From Fodinibius sp034521915 (GTDB lineage: Bacteria > Bacteroidota > Rhodothermia > Balneolales > Balneolaceae): DNA of 64,000 bases. Below the pieces are notes generated by a model. That model did no database searches. It saw only the letters and a list, made by a program, of their open reading frames with translations, and had not been told where the DNA came from. The stretch spans positions 11,780-75,779 of the forward strand of contig NZ_JAXHLU010000007.1 of NCBI RefSeq assembly GCF_034521915.1, given 5' to 3'. Positions within the stretch are counted from its first letter, which is position 1. The number at the start of each line of letters is the position of its first letter. This document shows, piece by piece, positions 36,708 through 46,432 of the stretch. A program made the translations under genes and the position numbers.

Positions 36708-37483
36708 GACGATTTTTAATAGCCGGAAACTGGAAAATGAATTGTGGACCCAAGGAAACATCAACTCTGCTACAGGGCATAAAAGATATTATCGAGGATA
36801 TGCCTGAAGCTGTTGATGGTTTAGTATGTCCGCCTACCATTTCGCTCACTACTGCTTCGGTCGAATTACAGGATATCGAAGGCCTTGCATTGGGAGCACA
36901 AAATGTTCATTCCGAAGATAACGGTGCTTTTACCGGTGAAGTGAGCACTGAGATGCTTAAGGAAGTAAATTGTGAATACGTAATTCTGGGTCATTCCGAA
37001 CGTCGTCAGTATTTTGGTGAAACAGATAAAACAGTAAATGCCAAGGTCAATAAGGCATTGATTGATGGAATAAAACCGGTAATTTGTGTTGGCGAATCTT
37101 TGGAACAGCGTAAGGCTAATGAGCATAAATTACGTGTTAAGAAACAAGTACAGGCTGCTTTAATTGGTGTAGAAGACGAAGATGCTTCTAACCTTGTCAT
37201 CGCCTATGAACCTATTTGGGCGATTGGAACCGGAGAAACGGCAACTCCAGATCAAGCACAGAAGATGCATGCAATGATTCGGGAAGAAGTGGCAGATCTT
37301 TATTCAGATGATACTGCAAATCAGATTCGTATTTTATATGGCGGAAGTATGAAACCTCATAACGCTGAAGAACTTCTGGAGCAGCCCGATGTTGACGGCG
37401 GCCTAATTGGCGGAGCTTCACTCAAAGCCGATAGTTTTACGGATATTATTCATGTTGCCGATGAGCTTTCAGAAAGTAATTAG
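36704..37483 (+). CDS. tpiA: Triosephosphate isomerase
   Basis: Interconverts dihydroxyacetone phosphate and glyceraldehyde-3-phosphate. The 259-residue TIM barrel has all catalytic residues: Lys11 in NWKMN, His97 in LGHSERRQ and Glu169 in AYEPIWAIGTG. The phosphate-binding GGSM loop and GGASLKADSF are near the C-terminus. The start codon overlaps the stop of the preceding lipoprotein gene (ATGA), so translation is probably coupled. purD follows after 62 nt. Confidence 0.98.
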   Translation: MRRFLIAGNWKMNCGPKETSTLLQGIKDIIEDMPEAVDGLVCPPTISLTTASVELQDIEGLALGAQNVHSEDNGAFTGEVSTEMLKEVNCEYVILGHSERRQYFGETDKTVNAKVNKALIDGIKPVICVGESLEQRKANEHKLRVKKQVQAALIGVEDEDASNLVIAYEPIWAIGTGETATPDQAQKMHAMIREEVADLYSDDTANQIRILYGGSMKPHNAEELLEQPDVDGGLIGGASLKADSFTDIIHVADELSESN

Positions 37484-37545
37484 GAACTTAACCTCAACAG
37501 CAGGAATCTATAATCTTTTATTGAATCGCTAATAGCTGAAAATTT

Positions 37546-38826
37546 ATGAATGTATTATTACTGGGCAGTGGCGGACGCGAACATGCAATGGCGTGGAGTA
37601 TAGCCAAATCAGATCGGCTGGATGAACTTTTTATTGCCCCCGGTAATCCGGGCACGGCTCAGGTCGGTACCAACGTAGATCTTGACCTTTCAGAATTTGA
37701 TAAAATTCTGGCGTTCATAGAAGAAAATAATATTTCGTTGACAGTAGTAGGTCCGGAAAAACCACTGGTGAACGGTATTACTGATTTTCTGGAAGAAAAA
37801 GGACACAAGGTTTTTGGCCCATCCAAGGTAGCGGCACAGCTCGAAGGCAGTAAAAAGTTTGCCAATGAATTTATGAAAGAGAATCGAATTCCAACCGCTG
37901 ACTTTCAAACCTACAGCCGTGATGAGTTTGATAAAGCATTGAAAGTAATAAAAAGCAAGGATGAATATCCTGTTGTCTTGAAAGCTGACGGTTTAGCTGG
38001 TGGAAAGGGCGTTTTTATTTGTGAATCGGCCGAGGAGGTCGAAAAGCGATTAAATGATCTAAAAGAAGATGAACGTTTTAAGGAGGCAGCTCAAAAGCTG
38101 GTTGTCGAAGAATTTTTAAGAGGAGATGAGGCCTCGGTATTTGTTATATCGGATGGAAAAACGGCTAAAATTTTACACTACGCCCAAGATCACAAACGTA
38201 TAGGAGAAGGCGATACCGGCCTTAACACGGGCGGTATGGGCGCATATTGTCCTACTCCAGTGATAGGTGATCGCATGCTTCAGCGTGTGGAGAAAGAGGT
38301 TGTATTGCCTACCATATCGGCTATGCTGCTGGATGAAAACCCCTATAAAGGCATTCTGTATTGCGGATTGATGATCACCGAGGAAGGTCCTAAAGTGGTC
38401 GAATTCAATTGTCGATTGGGCGATCCCGAAGCGCAGGCGGTATTACCTTCACTGGAATCTGACTTTTTAGACTTAATGGATGCGGCCGTTAATGAACAGT
38501 TAAATACCAAAGAGGTTAAAATTGATGATAAATATCGCTGCTGTGTTGTTATGGCATCAGATGGTTACCCGCTGGACTACGAAAAAGGAAAAGAGATTAC
38601 AGGAATAGATGATGTTGCTGAAGACGCACTTGTCTTTCATGCCGGAACTAAAGCTAAAGACGGCAAAATTTATAGCGACGGCGGACGAGTTTTGAGTGTG
38701 GTTGGTGCCGGCGATTCTCTTAAGGATTCCATCAAAAAAACCTATGCAGAAGTTAAAAAGATAGATTTTGAAAACAAGTATTACCGATCGGATATTGGCA
38801 CAAAGGGGTTAAAATATATCAGCTAA
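37546..38826 (+). CDS. purD: Phosphoribosylamine-glycine ligase (GAR synthetase)
   Basis: Second step of de novo purine synthesis, joining phosphoribosylamine and glycine with ATP. The 426-residue length is normal. Seen are the N-terminal MNVLLLGSGGREHAMAW, the ATP-grasp segment VVLKADGLAGGKGV, DHKRIGEGDTGLNTGGMGAY and the metal-binding FNCRLGDPEAQAVLP. It is intact. It lies close to tpiA and may share its transcript. It converges with menE over 30 bp with no obvious strong terminator. Confidence 0.98.
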   Translation: MNVLLLGSGGREHAMAWSIAKSDRLDELFIAPGNPGTAQVGTNVDLDLSEFDKILAFIEENNISLTVVGPEKPLVNGITDFLEEKGHKVFGPSKVAAQLEGSKKFANEFMKENRIPTADFQTYSRDEFDKALKVIKSKDEYPVVLKADGLAGGKGVFICESAEEVEKRLNDLKEDERFKEAAQKLVVEEFLRGDEASVFVISDGKTAKILHYAQDHKRIGEGDTGLNTGGMGAYCPTPVIGDRMLQRVEKEVVLPTISAMLLDENPYKGILYCGLMITEEGPKVVEFNCRLGDPEAQAVLPSLESDFLDLMDAAVNEQLNTKEVKIDDKYRCCVVMASDGYPLDYEKGKEITGIDDVAEDALVFHAGTKAKDGKIYSDGGRVLSVVGAGDSLKDSIKKTYAEVKKIDFENKYYRSDIGTKGLKYIS

Positions 38827-38856
38827 AGGGATCGGTTTGTGTTAAGATTTTTCCTC

Positions 38857-40356
38857 TTATTCTGTTTGATCTAAAAATAATTCAGGCAATTTGCCGCGGA
38901 TAATTTTATCTGTTCTTGTTTTAGGAAGCTTTTCTACCTGAATAATCTCTTTAGGGATTTTATAATCAGCAAGATGTTTTTTTAGACGTTCTTTAATAGA
39001 TGTGGGATTAATGTTTTTTCCGTTTTTTGTGACTATAGCGGCTACAACTTTTTGTCCCCATTCTTTATCTGTTATCCCGAATACTGCAGCTTCTTTAATA
39101 TTGGTTAGCTCTTTAAGCTTAGACTCAACTTCGAAAGGAGATACATTTTCTCCGCCTGTTATTATGCGGTCGGAACGACGGGAATCGATAAACAGCTGAT
39201 TATTGGCATTAAAATAGCCAAAATCACCGGTTCTAAACCATCCCTCATCATCAAAAAAGTCATTGCTGTCCAGATTTAAATATCCATCAAAAACCTGGGG
39301 ACCCTTAATCCAGATTTCGCCCGTTGTATTCATGCTGACAGCTTCTTTGCTTTCATCCCGAATTTGAATGTTATTTGGCTCTAAAACAGTTCCTACACTT
39401 TTTAAAGGTCCATATGTACCGCTGGGTTTAAGGATAGGATTAGCTGCAATTTGAGCGCATGTTTCGGTCATCCCGTAGCTTGGAACCAAGGGAATACCTT
39501 TATTCCTGCACTCTTTGATAAGGTCTGTGTCAATAGGACCACCCCCAAGCAAAATTGCCTTGAAGTTTTGATGGACGAAAAATCCCGATCGTTCCAGCAA
39601 GCGTTTCAGCATTGTTGGTACTAATGAGGCTGCCTGGAAAAGCTTATTTTCAGTTAAAAAAGTAGTGATCATTTTGGGATGAAAGCTTTTCATCCTAAAG
39701 ATAGCAGATCCATAGAGGAGAGATCGCAAAATAATTGAAAGGCCCCCAATGTGATTTAGTGGCAAACAGAGTAGCCAGAAATGATTTTTGCGAGGCTTAA
39801 AATTTTCGGCTGACGCTTTTGCTGCAAAAAGCATCTGGCGACGTTTGAGCGGTACAATCTTAGGCGTTCCGGTGGTAGTTCCCGAAGTAAAAAAATATCC
39901 AAAAACGTTATCAGGTTCAGTTGCTGGAGTAAAGTTTTCCGCCTCGAAGCCGAGTACGACATCGATTTCAAGTGATCGCATTAAATCAATTTGCTTGATA
40001 TCAATGGTGTTGGAATGATCAATTTTTGACTGTAGCTCTTGAGTAGTAAAGACCAGCCCCGGATCGACCTGTCCAAATTGACGATGTAGCTCTTTCGAAG
40101 TGGCTCTCATATCAAAAGAAACGAAGGGAATACCAAGATTCCAGCATGCTGCAATTGCAAAAATGAGGGTATCAGAAGAAGGGGCAATAAATCCAACCGG
40201 TTTTTCAAAGTCGTGATCAAAATCGAAAAGGAATTGTAGGAAAAAGCGTTCAAATTTTTTGAGATCGCCATACGAGTGCAGGCCAAAGCTTGAGCCCAGG
40301 AACAGGTCATCTTCCCGGGGCGCTGAAAATGTCGGTATGTGATCTGAGTTGCCCAC
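38857..40356 (-). CDS. menE: o-Succinylbenzoate-CoA ligase
   Basis: Adenylate-forming enzyme activating o-succinylbenzoate with CoA in menaquinone synthesis. 499 residues. The AMP-binding P-loop is FFTSGTTTGTPKIVPLKR, followed by PSYGMTETCAQ, GEIWIKGPQVFDGYL and EGWFRTGDFG, and a C-terminal domain with KLPKTRTDKIIRGKLPEL (catalytic Lys region). On motifs alone it could be another acyl-CoA ligase. Its place two bases after menC and in line with menA settles the assignment. Transcribed menA-menC-menE. Confidence 0.9.
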   Translation of the reverse strand: MGNSDHIPTFSAPREDDLFLGSSFGLHSYGDLKKFERFFLQFLFDFDHDFEKPVGFIAPSSDTLIFAIAACWNLGIPFVSFDMRATSKELHRQFGQVDPGLVFTTQELQSKIDHSNTIDIKQIDLMRSLEIDVVLGFEAENFTPATEPDNVFGYFFTSGTTTGTPKIVPLKRRQMLFAAKASAENFKPRKNHFWLLCLPLNHIGGLSIILRSLLYGSAIFRMKSFHPKMITTFLTENKLFQAASLVPTMLKRLLERSGFFVHQNFKAILLGGGPIDTDLIKECRNKGIPLVPSYGMTETCAQIAANPILKPSGTYGPLKSVGTVLEPNNIQIRDESKEAVSMNTTGEIWIKGPQVFDGYLNLDSNDFFDDEGWFRTGDFGYFNANNQLFIDSRRSDRIITGGENVSPFEVESKLKELTNIKEAAVFGITDKEWGQKVVAAIVTKNGKNINPTSIKERLKKHLADYKIPKEIIQVEKLPKTRTDKIIRGKLPELFLDQTE

Positions 40357-40358
40357 TT

Positions 40359-41432
40359 CTAAAAAAGTTTTGTAAATAGTTGCTGTTGATCAAAATTGAT
40401 CATCGGTAGATCTCGGGAAGATAGATCAATAGATCCGTCTGAAATAACATTTTTTTCAGGGAAAATATCCTGGTCCAACAAAAAGCCAGTTGAAAGGCCG
40501 TGTGCTGTGTTTGGTGACCCCAATCCCGCTGCCATTAAGCCTGTAAAATATCGACCAACGCCACTTTCAAGGCTGGTCGTAATCACTACTTTATTATTAT
40601 GAGTGTTTGCAAGCCGTTTTGTTTCAATATTTTTCTGGAAACTGCCAATTACCATTGGCTTGATAATAAGATATTTCGTAAAAGGGAGTAAGTTTGGCCA
40701 GTAAGAATGTTGAGTGATTGATTCGTCCAGAGCAATAGGCAAGGAGGTGTTTTGAGATAATTGCTCAAGATTTGCCGGAGTAATTTTGTTCAGTGGTTCT
40801 TCACAATATTCTATATCCAGTTTATTTAGTTCAATGCAGTGATCGAGTGCTTTATCGAGGTCCCAAGCCTGATTAGCATCAACCCTGATGGTTAAATCGG
40901 GATATCGATTTCTGATCTTATGCAATAACGCAAGTTCGTTATCGAAGTGGAGTCCGACCTTACATTTGATAGTATTGAACCCGGATACAACTTTGCGTGC
41001 TACGTCATTTAAAACCTCATCACCTTGTAGCGAAATCAAAGCATTGACTTTAATTTTGGGAGATGCATCTGCAAACAAATAAGAGAGCAGTGATTGATTA
41101 TTTTTATGGGCTTCGATCTGGTAAGCAAGTGCATCCAGACCAAACTGCACCGAGGGAGGAATGTCTGCATCCTGATAGAATTCCTGTAGTTTGCTAATGG
41201 GATTTGAGTTATCCAGCTTTTTGCTGATCCTTTCTTGGTGAGAGATCAGGAGTTTTTGGACTGATTTATGTGTTTCGGTGGAAAATCCGGGTAAGGGCGC
41301 TGTTTCTCCATAAAGTTGATATTTTTCAGTAGTGTATGATAAGATAAATCCCTTGCGATGCTGAAAGGTTTGGCCGCTCGTTTGCAGCGGTTTAGAAAAC
41401 GGGAGCTTGTATGAGTAGCAGGATAACTTCAT
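40359..41432 (-). CDS. menC: o-Succinylbenzoate synthase
   Basis: Enolase-superfamily dehydratase making o-succinylbenzoate from SHCHC. 357 residues. An N-terminal capping domain and a C-terminal barrel carry the second catalytic Lys in TIKCKVG, metal ligands in RVDANQAWD, EEPLN and ALDESI, and a further Lys in YLIIKPMVIGS. Its start overlaps the menA stop by 4 nt and it ends 2 nt before menE, so the three form one operon. The menaquinone genes menF, menD, menB and menH are not here. Confidence 0.93.
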   Translation of the reverse strand: MKLSCYSYKLPFSKPLQTSGQTFQHRKGFILSYTTEKYQLYGETAPLPGFSTETHKSVQKLLISHQERISKKLDNSNPISKLQEFYQDADIPPSVQFGLDALAYQIEAHKNNQSLLSYLFADASPKIKVNALISLQGDEVLNDVARKVVSGFNTIKCKVGLHFDNELALLHKIRNRYPDLTIRVDANQAWDLDKALDHCIELNKLDIEYCEEPLNKITPANLEQLSQNTSLPIALDESITQHSYWPNLLPFTKYLIIKPMVIGSFQKNIETKRLANTHNNKVVITTSLESGVGRYFTGLMAAGLGSPNTAHGLSTGFLLDQDIFPEKNVISDGSIDLSSRDLPMINFDQQQLFTKLF

Positions 41433-42325
41433 AAATGATCCACAATAATTCCGATACTAAATAAGATTCCATAAAAGGTCATGAAACGAGCAGTATGTTC
41501 CAACACTTTATTGAACTTCTGTTTATCATCCCAGAACCAGACTTTATAAAGTTGTGCAAAGCCGTAGGGACTAATTAAAAACGGAAGAAATATGATTGCA
41601 TCATACCCCAGCTGAAAATAAAAATGAGGAGGTATAGCCAATGCCAGCAACAACATCAGCAGGTATTCCCAGCGGAGGGCATCTTCACCAAAGATAACAC
41701 CAAGCGTGTTTTTTCCGGCCGTCTTATCCTGTTCAACATCGCGCAGGTTATTAATGACTAAAATATTTGTAGCCAGTGCTCCTACGGCTAACGAGGCCCA
41801 GAAAGAAGCGTTGCTCCATTCAAGGGCATTTACGTAATAGGTGCCCATTACGGCAACAATCCCAAAGAAAAGAAACACAAAAACATCTCCGAGTCCATTA
41901 TAGCCGAGCGGGAAAGGGCCGCCTGTATAAAGTATTCCAAAAATGAGGGAGGCTATGCCAATCCAGAAGATAGCCCAGCCTGCATGCCAAACGAGGTATA
42001 GGCCCAAAAGAAAAGCCAATCCCATTGTAATGATGGTGGCATTGCGCATGGCATCAGCGGAAATGAGTCCCTTTGCTGTAGCACGTTCGAAGCCGATTCG
42101 CTGGTCGGTATCGGCTCCCTTCTCATAGTCAAAATAATCGTTTGCAAAGTTGGTGCCTATTTGGATAAGGAATGCACATATCAGGGCAACGATTGTAGCA
42201 TCCCATAAAAGAAGCTGATCGTGATAAGCTAAAGCGGCTCCAACGCAGACTGGAACAAATGCGGCGGGCAGGGTTTGAGGGCGCGCAGCTTTGATCCAAA
42301 TGCTTAGTCTTTTCGGATTGGTCAT
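41429..42325 (-). CDS. menA: 1,4-Dihydroxy-2-naphthoate polyprenyltransferase
   Basis: Integral-membrane UbiA-family enzyme attaching the prenyl chain to dihydroxynaphthoate. The ATG at 42325 is preferred, giving 298 residues beginning MTNPKRLSIWIKAARPQTLP, the usual start of the family. A 14-residue longer form starting at 42367 is possible. Both Asp-rich motifs are present, NDYFDYEKGADTD and NNLRDVEQDKTAGKNTL, with about eight to nine membrane helices. It is first gene of the menA-menC-menE operon and is divergent from glnN over an AT-rich gap. Confidence 0.95.
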   Translation of the reverse strand: MTNPKRLSIWIKAARPQTLPAAFVPVCVGAALAYHDQLLLWDATIVALICAFLIQIGTNFANDYFDYEKGADTDQRIGFERATAKGLISADAMRNATIITMGLAFLLGLYLVWHAGWAIFWIGIASLIFGILYTGGPFPLGYNGLGDVFVFLFFGIVAVMGTYYVNALEWSNASFWASLAVGALATNILVINNLRDVEQDKTAGKNTLGVIFGEDALRWEYLLMLLLALAIPPHFYFQLGYDAIIFLPFLISPYGFAQLYKVWFWDDKQKFNKVLEHTARFMTFYGILFSIGIIVDHL

Positions 42326-42612
42326 AAGTGAAGCAAGGGGAAAAATGTGGAAAAAGTTTTGCTCCAATTATAGGAATAAATTTCTCGCTTAAAAAAAACA
42401 AGCTATTTCCTTTTTTCATTAAATTATTTTAGTCAATAATAGTAATATGACTGTTTTTAATTAAATATTTTAGTTATAAAGTTAAATATACCTTTAAAAA
42501 TAATATGTTAATAAATATTTAATTAATTTATTTGTGTTATAGTTTGTATATCAATTATATTAAGGGCAGATTTAAAATTCTAACAATCACTTACAAATCA
42601 ATTATTACTCCA
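42326..42612. promoter_or_regulatory. AT-rich divergent region between menA and glnN
   Basis: Very AT-rich (runs such as TTTTAATTAAATATTTTAG and AATATTTAATTAATTTATT) and without a gene. It must contain promoters for both divergent units. No clear operator palindrome was recognised. An in-frame ATG-led extension of glnN from 42532 runs through this AT tract and looks non-coding. Confidence 0.5.
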
Positions 42613-44796
42613 ATGACAAAAGCAATGAGACGATACGATCCTTTGGCGGCTGCTCGAAACTGGTCGCCAAAATCTAATGGGGCAGAACGAGAGGCAATGA
42701 ACATTACCGAAATATTTGGTGAAAATACGTTTCAGCAGGAAGACCTTGAAGAGCGGCTTCCCGAAGTTATTTGGAAAGATCTGGAAAAGACAATTGAAGA
42801 AGGGGAGCAGCTAAATTCTGAAGTGGCTGATGCTGTGGCTGTGGCTATGAAAGATTGGGCTACTGAAAAGGGGGCAACTCACTTTACACACTGGTTTCAG
42901 CCGTTGACAGGATTAACTGCTGAAAAACATGACAGTTTTATTACTCCTAACCAAGGAGGTGGAGCTATTGCCGAATTTTCGGGCTCAGATCTTATTCAAG
43001 GCGAACCTGATGCTTCCAGTTTCCCCAGTGGAGGATTGCGGCAAACGTTTGAAGCACGCGGCTATACCGCATGGGATCCGACATCACCGGCTTTTATCAT
43101 GGAAAATGATAATGGCTGTTACCTCTGTATTCCCACTGCTTTTGCTTCATGGTCTGGCGAAGCGCTTGATCACAAAACGCCTATTTTACGTTCCAATGAA
43201 ACGCTGGATAAACAAACCAAAAGAGCACTTAAGCTTTTTAATGTTGATGCCAAGCGTGTTTCTTCGACCGTAGGTTGTGAACAGGAGTATTTCTTAATTG
43301 ATCAGGAATTTTTCTATCGGCGACCTGATTTAATGACGGCCGGCAGAACGCTTGTTGGGGCCAAACCACCACGCGGGCAAGAGCTTGATGATCATTATTT
43401 TGGCACTATTCAGGAACGTGTATTGTCGTTTATGCTTGAAGCTGAGAAAGAACTGTACAAGCTTGGTATACCCGTTAAAACCCGACACAATGAGGTGGCA
43501 CCGGGACAATTTGAAATTGCACCCATTTTTGAAACGTGTAATATTGCAGCTGATCATCAGCAGTTGATGATGATTACATTAAAGCGAATAGCACGTAATT
43601 ACGGTTTTGAATGCCTTTTGCATGAAAAACCTTTTGATGGAATAAACGGGAGTGGCAAACACCTTAACTGGTCGCTAAGTACCAGCGATGGGATGAATTT
43701 GCTTGAACCGGGTGACAATCCCCATGACAATATGCAGTTTCTGTTTTTCTTTACTGCAATTTTAAAAGCAGTTTATGAACATCAGGATCTGCTTCGCATT
43801 AGTATTGCACATGCAGGAAACGATCACCGTCTTGGAGCTAATGAAGCCCCGCCGGCTATTATTTCTGCGTATATCGGAGAGCAGTTAGCAGATGTGATTG
43901 ATCAGCTACTAAATGGTGGTGCCAAGGAATCGAAGCAGGGAGGACTGCTGGGATTGGGAACTCCTGTACTGCCTTCACTGCCCAAGCACGCTGGCGACCG
44001 TAATCGAACTTCACCGTTTGCATTTACGGGTAATAAGTTTGAGTTCCGTGCTGTAGGTTCCAGCCAATCTATATCGTTCCCCATTGTTGTGTTAAATACC
44101 ATTGTGGCCGATGCCATTGAAAAACTTTGCACTGACCTTGAAAAGAAAGTTGAAGATGGTGAACCATTGGAAGAATCGCTTGGTGAAGTAATTCGAGAAG
44201 CTCTTTCCGATTCCAAGGATATCATATTTAATGGTGACGGATATTCCGAGGAGTGGGAAAAGGAAGCAGAAAAACGCGGATTGCTTAATCTTCCTACTAC
44301 CATGGATGCGCTTCCAAAGTTGACAGATGATAAAAATATCGATCTGTTTGAAAAGCACCAGGTGCTAAATAAGCGTGAGATACATTCAAGGCAAGAAATC
44401 TGGGCCGAACAATATTTAACCACACTTAACATCGAAGCAGATACCACCGAAGCGATGGCAAAAACCATGATATATCCGGCGGCTGTACGCTATATGAATG
44501 AGCTTGCCGATAATGTAGAGCGTATAGACGGTCTTGGCCTTGAAAACAGAGGATCACTTGAGATGCTTAAAAAGGTGAATACCGGATTAAATGATCTCAA
44601 TGATGCTTTGGAGGAGCTTCGAGAGATTGTTCTTCAAGGTAATGGTGAATCGGTCTTAGAAAGTGCTACTTATGTGAAGGATAATGTACGGCCTGCAATG
44701 ATAAAGATTCGTGATTCGGTCGACTATCTGGAACGCCATGTAGCAGATGACTACTGGCCATTACCCATTTATCGGGAGATGTTGTTCGTTAAATAG
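42613..44796 (+). CDS. glnN: Glutamine synthetase, type III
   Basis: ATP-dependent ammonium assimilation into glutamine. 727 residues from ATG 42613, which fits the large GSIII family. The open frame reaches back to 42532 but the added 27 residues are coded by an AT-rich, leader-like sequence. Motifs are THFTHWFQPLTG, the STVGCEQEYFLID active-site strand, KTRHNEVAPGQFEIAPI, GSGKHLNWSLS and HAGNDHRLGANEAPPAI. The AT-rich region upstream is shared with menA. A strong terminator follows at 44829. No PII or ammonium transporter gene is adjacent. Confidence 0.96.
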   Translation: MTKAMRRYDPLAAARNWSPKSNGAEREAMNITEIFGENTFQQEDLEERLPEVIWKDLEKTIEEGEQLNSEVADAVAVAMKDWATEKGATHFTHWFQPLTGLTAEKHDSFITPNQGGGAIAEFSGSDLIQGEPDASSFPSGGLRQTFEARGYTAWDPTSPAFIMENDNGCYLCIPTAFASWSGEALDHKTPILRSNETLDKQTKRALKLFNVDAKRVSSTVGCEQEYFLIDQEFFYRRPDLMTAGRTLVGAKPPRGQELDDHYFGTIQERVLSFMLEAEKELYKLGIPVKTRHNEVAPGQFEIAPIFETCNIAADHQQLMMITLKRIARNYGFECLLHEKPFDGINGSGKHLNWSLSTSDGMNLLEPGDNPHDNMQFLFFFTAILKAVYEHQDLLRISIAHAGNDHRLGANEAPPAIISAYIGEQLADVIDQLLNGGAKESKQGGLLGLGTPVLPSLPKHAGDRNRTSPFAFTGNKFEFRAVGSSQSISFPIVVLNTIVADAIEKLCTDLEKKVEDGEPLEESLGEVIREALSDSKDIIFNGDGYSEEWEKEAEKRGLLNLPTTMDALPKLTDDKNIDLFEKHQVLNKREIHSRQEIWAEQYLTTLNIEADTTEAMAKTMIYPAAVRYMNELADNVERIDGLGLENRGSLEMLKKVNTGLNDLNDALEELREIVLQGNGESVLESATYVKDNVRPAMIKIRDSVDYLERHVADDYWPLPIYREMLFVK

Positions 44797-44828
44797 TATT
44801 CTAAACATATAATATCTACTTATTTAAG

Positions 44829-44860
44829 CCCTCAGGATTTTGGAAATCCTGAGGGTTTTT
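44829..44860 (+). terminator. Intrinsic terminator after glnN
   Basis: CCCTCAGGATTT, loop TGG and AAATCCTGAGGG form a perfect 12-bp stem followed by five T. It is a textbook intrinsic terminator. Confidence 0.95.
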
Positions 44861-44871
44861 GTTAATAAGAG

Positions 44872-45056
44872 GTCTTTGCAAAACCCGAAAAATTGAGCTT
44901 GTCATTGCGAGCCTGCGAAGCCTGCCTGCGCGGAGCCTTTCTGTATATGGCACCTGTGTAAAAAAGCTTCGGCATAGGCAGGCAATCTCCCGATTAAAGC
45001 TTCTAAAAGGAGATCGCCGCATTACATTTGCGATGACAGTAAGGTTTTGCAAAGAC
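44872..45056. repeat. MITE/REP-like palindromic repeat element
   Basis: GTCTTTGCAAAACC (44872-44885) and its exact reverse complement (45043-45056) bound about 185 bp. Inside, GTCATTGCGAGCCTGCGAAG and, at the other side, GAGATCGCCGCATTACATTT then GCGATGACA are parts of an intergenic repeat type common in bacterial genomes (GTCATTGCGAG...CGCAATGACA). No coding capacity. It is richer in GC than its surroundings, which suggests mobile origin. Confidence 0.75.
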
Positions 45057-45100
45057 TTCAATAAATCGTTTAACAATCGGAATTAAATCAAGTATACAAT

Positions 45101-46432
45101 ATGAAAAGGGTACTTTTATACGGCATGTTGGTCATGTTATTTGTGTTGGGCATTGAAAGCCCGGCACTGGCACAGCAAGAAAATCACCAAAAACTGTATA
45201 AGCAGATCGATCAGCAGACCGAAGAAATTTTTGATCAGGTTGTTAAATGGCGGCGCCATTTTCACAAAAATCCGGAGCTGTCGAATAGGGAAGATGAAAC
45301 TGCTGAGTATATAGCTGATTATTTGCGTGATCTGGGGATAAAAGTTGAAACAGGGGTGGCACATACCGGAGTAGTAGGAGTTTTGGAAGGAGGGAAAGAC
45401 GGTCCGGTGGTAGGTTTGCGAGCTGATATTGATGCTCTCCCGGTTAAGGAGCGTGCCGATGTACCCTTCAAGTCTACGAAGACAACCACTTATCTTGGTA
45501 AAGAGGTGGGCGTAAGTCATGCCTGTGGACATGATACTCATATTGCTATGCTGATGGGGGCCGCAAAGATTCTTACTGATATGAAAGATGAGCTGCAGGG
45601 TACAGTGAAGTTTATCTTTCAGCCGGCCGAAGAGGGAGCCCCACCGGGTGAGGAAGGCGGAGCTGAATTAATGGTAAAAGAAGGGGTGTTGGAAAATCCT
45701 GATGTGGATGTAATCTTTGGCCAGCATATTAACTCACAAACAGAAGTGGGGAAAATTCGATATCGCCCCGAAGGGACGATGGCGGCATCCGATCGTTTTG
45801 TGATTACCGTGAAAGGGAAACAAACTCATGGATCTACACCGTGGACCGGTGTTGATCCTATTGTAACATCAGCAAAAATTATCGAAGGGTTACAATCTAT
45901 AATCAGCCGGCAAACTGAACTTACTAAGGCTGCTGCGGTAATTTCTGTTGGTAAAATTGAGGCCGGAGTACGCAATAATATTATCCCGGAAGAAGCGGAG
46001 ATGATTGGAACAATTCGCACGCTTGATACGGAGATGCAGGATATCATCCACAAAAAGATACGTCATGTAGCAACAAAGACGGCAGAAAGTATGGGCGCAA
46101 CGGCTGAAGTGAAAATTGAGGAAGGATATCCGGTAACGTATAACGATCCGGAGCTTACCGAGCAGATGCTGCCGACCTTGCAGGGTATCGCTGGTTCAGA
46201 AGATGTGATTTTATCGGACGCTATTACCGGGGCTGAGGATTTTTCATTCTTTCAAAAAGAAGTGCCGGGCTTATACTGGTTTGTCGGTGGAATGCCTAAG
46301 GGAATGAATCCGTCCGAGGCCCCACCTCATCATACTCCTGATTTTTATATTGAGGAAGAAGGGATGAAGCTGGGCGTAAAATCAATGGTAGGACTCACTG
46401 TTGATTATATGAATCAATATGGTAATCAATAG
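45101..46432 (+). CDS. Exported M20D-family amidohydrolase (HipO/AmhX-like)
   Basis: 443 residues with a Sec signal peptide (MKRVLLYGMLVMLFVLG, cleavage after PALAQ). The M20D metallopeptidase domain shows RRHFHKNPELSNRE, GLRADIDALPV, the metal-binding HACGHDTHIAMLMGAAKIL, FIFQPAEEGAPPGEEGG and a C-terminal HHTPDFYI. The family hydrolyses N-acyl amino acids or indole/aromatic conjugates, and the substrate cannot be told from sequence. Export points to periplasmic scavenging of peptides or amides. It is a single gene between two repeat elements. Confidence 0.9.
   Translation: MKRVLLYGMLVMLFVLGIESPALAQQENHQKLYKQIDQQTEEIFDQVVKWRRHFHKNPELSNREDETAEYIADYLRDLGIKVETGVAHTGVVGVLEGGKDGPVVGLRADIDALPVKERADVPFKSTKTTTYLGKEVGVSHACGHDTHIAMLMGAAKILTDMKDELQGTVKFIFQPAEEGAPPGEEGGAELMVKEGVLENPDVDVIFGQHINSQTEVGKIRYRPEGTMAASDRFVITVKGKQTHGSTPWTGVDPIVTSAKIIEGLQSIISRQTELTKAAAVISVGKIEAGVRNNIIPEEAEMIGTIRTLDTEMQDIIHKKIRHVATKTAESMGATAEVKIEEGYPVTYNDPELTEQMLPTLQGIAGSEDVILSDAITGAEDFSFFQKEVPGLYWFVGGMPKGMNPSEAPPHHTPDFYIEEEGMKLGVKSMVGLTVDYMNQYGNQ

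Larger units (their letters stand above)
44797..45100. other. 304-bp intergenic region: terminator plus palindromic repeat
   Basis: Contains only the glnN terminator and a palindromic repeat element of about 185 bp, each listed separately. The short open frames here run through the repeat and are not genes. Confidence 0.8.

Noticed and set aside
42532..42612. Longer N-terminus for type III glutamine synthetase
   Set aside because: The added 27 codons are AT-rich leader-like sequence and exceed the family start. ATG 42613 fits.
44816..45086. Small open frames on both strands in the glnN-M20D gap
   Set aside because: They run through the terminator and the palindromic repeat element and have no recognisable protein features.
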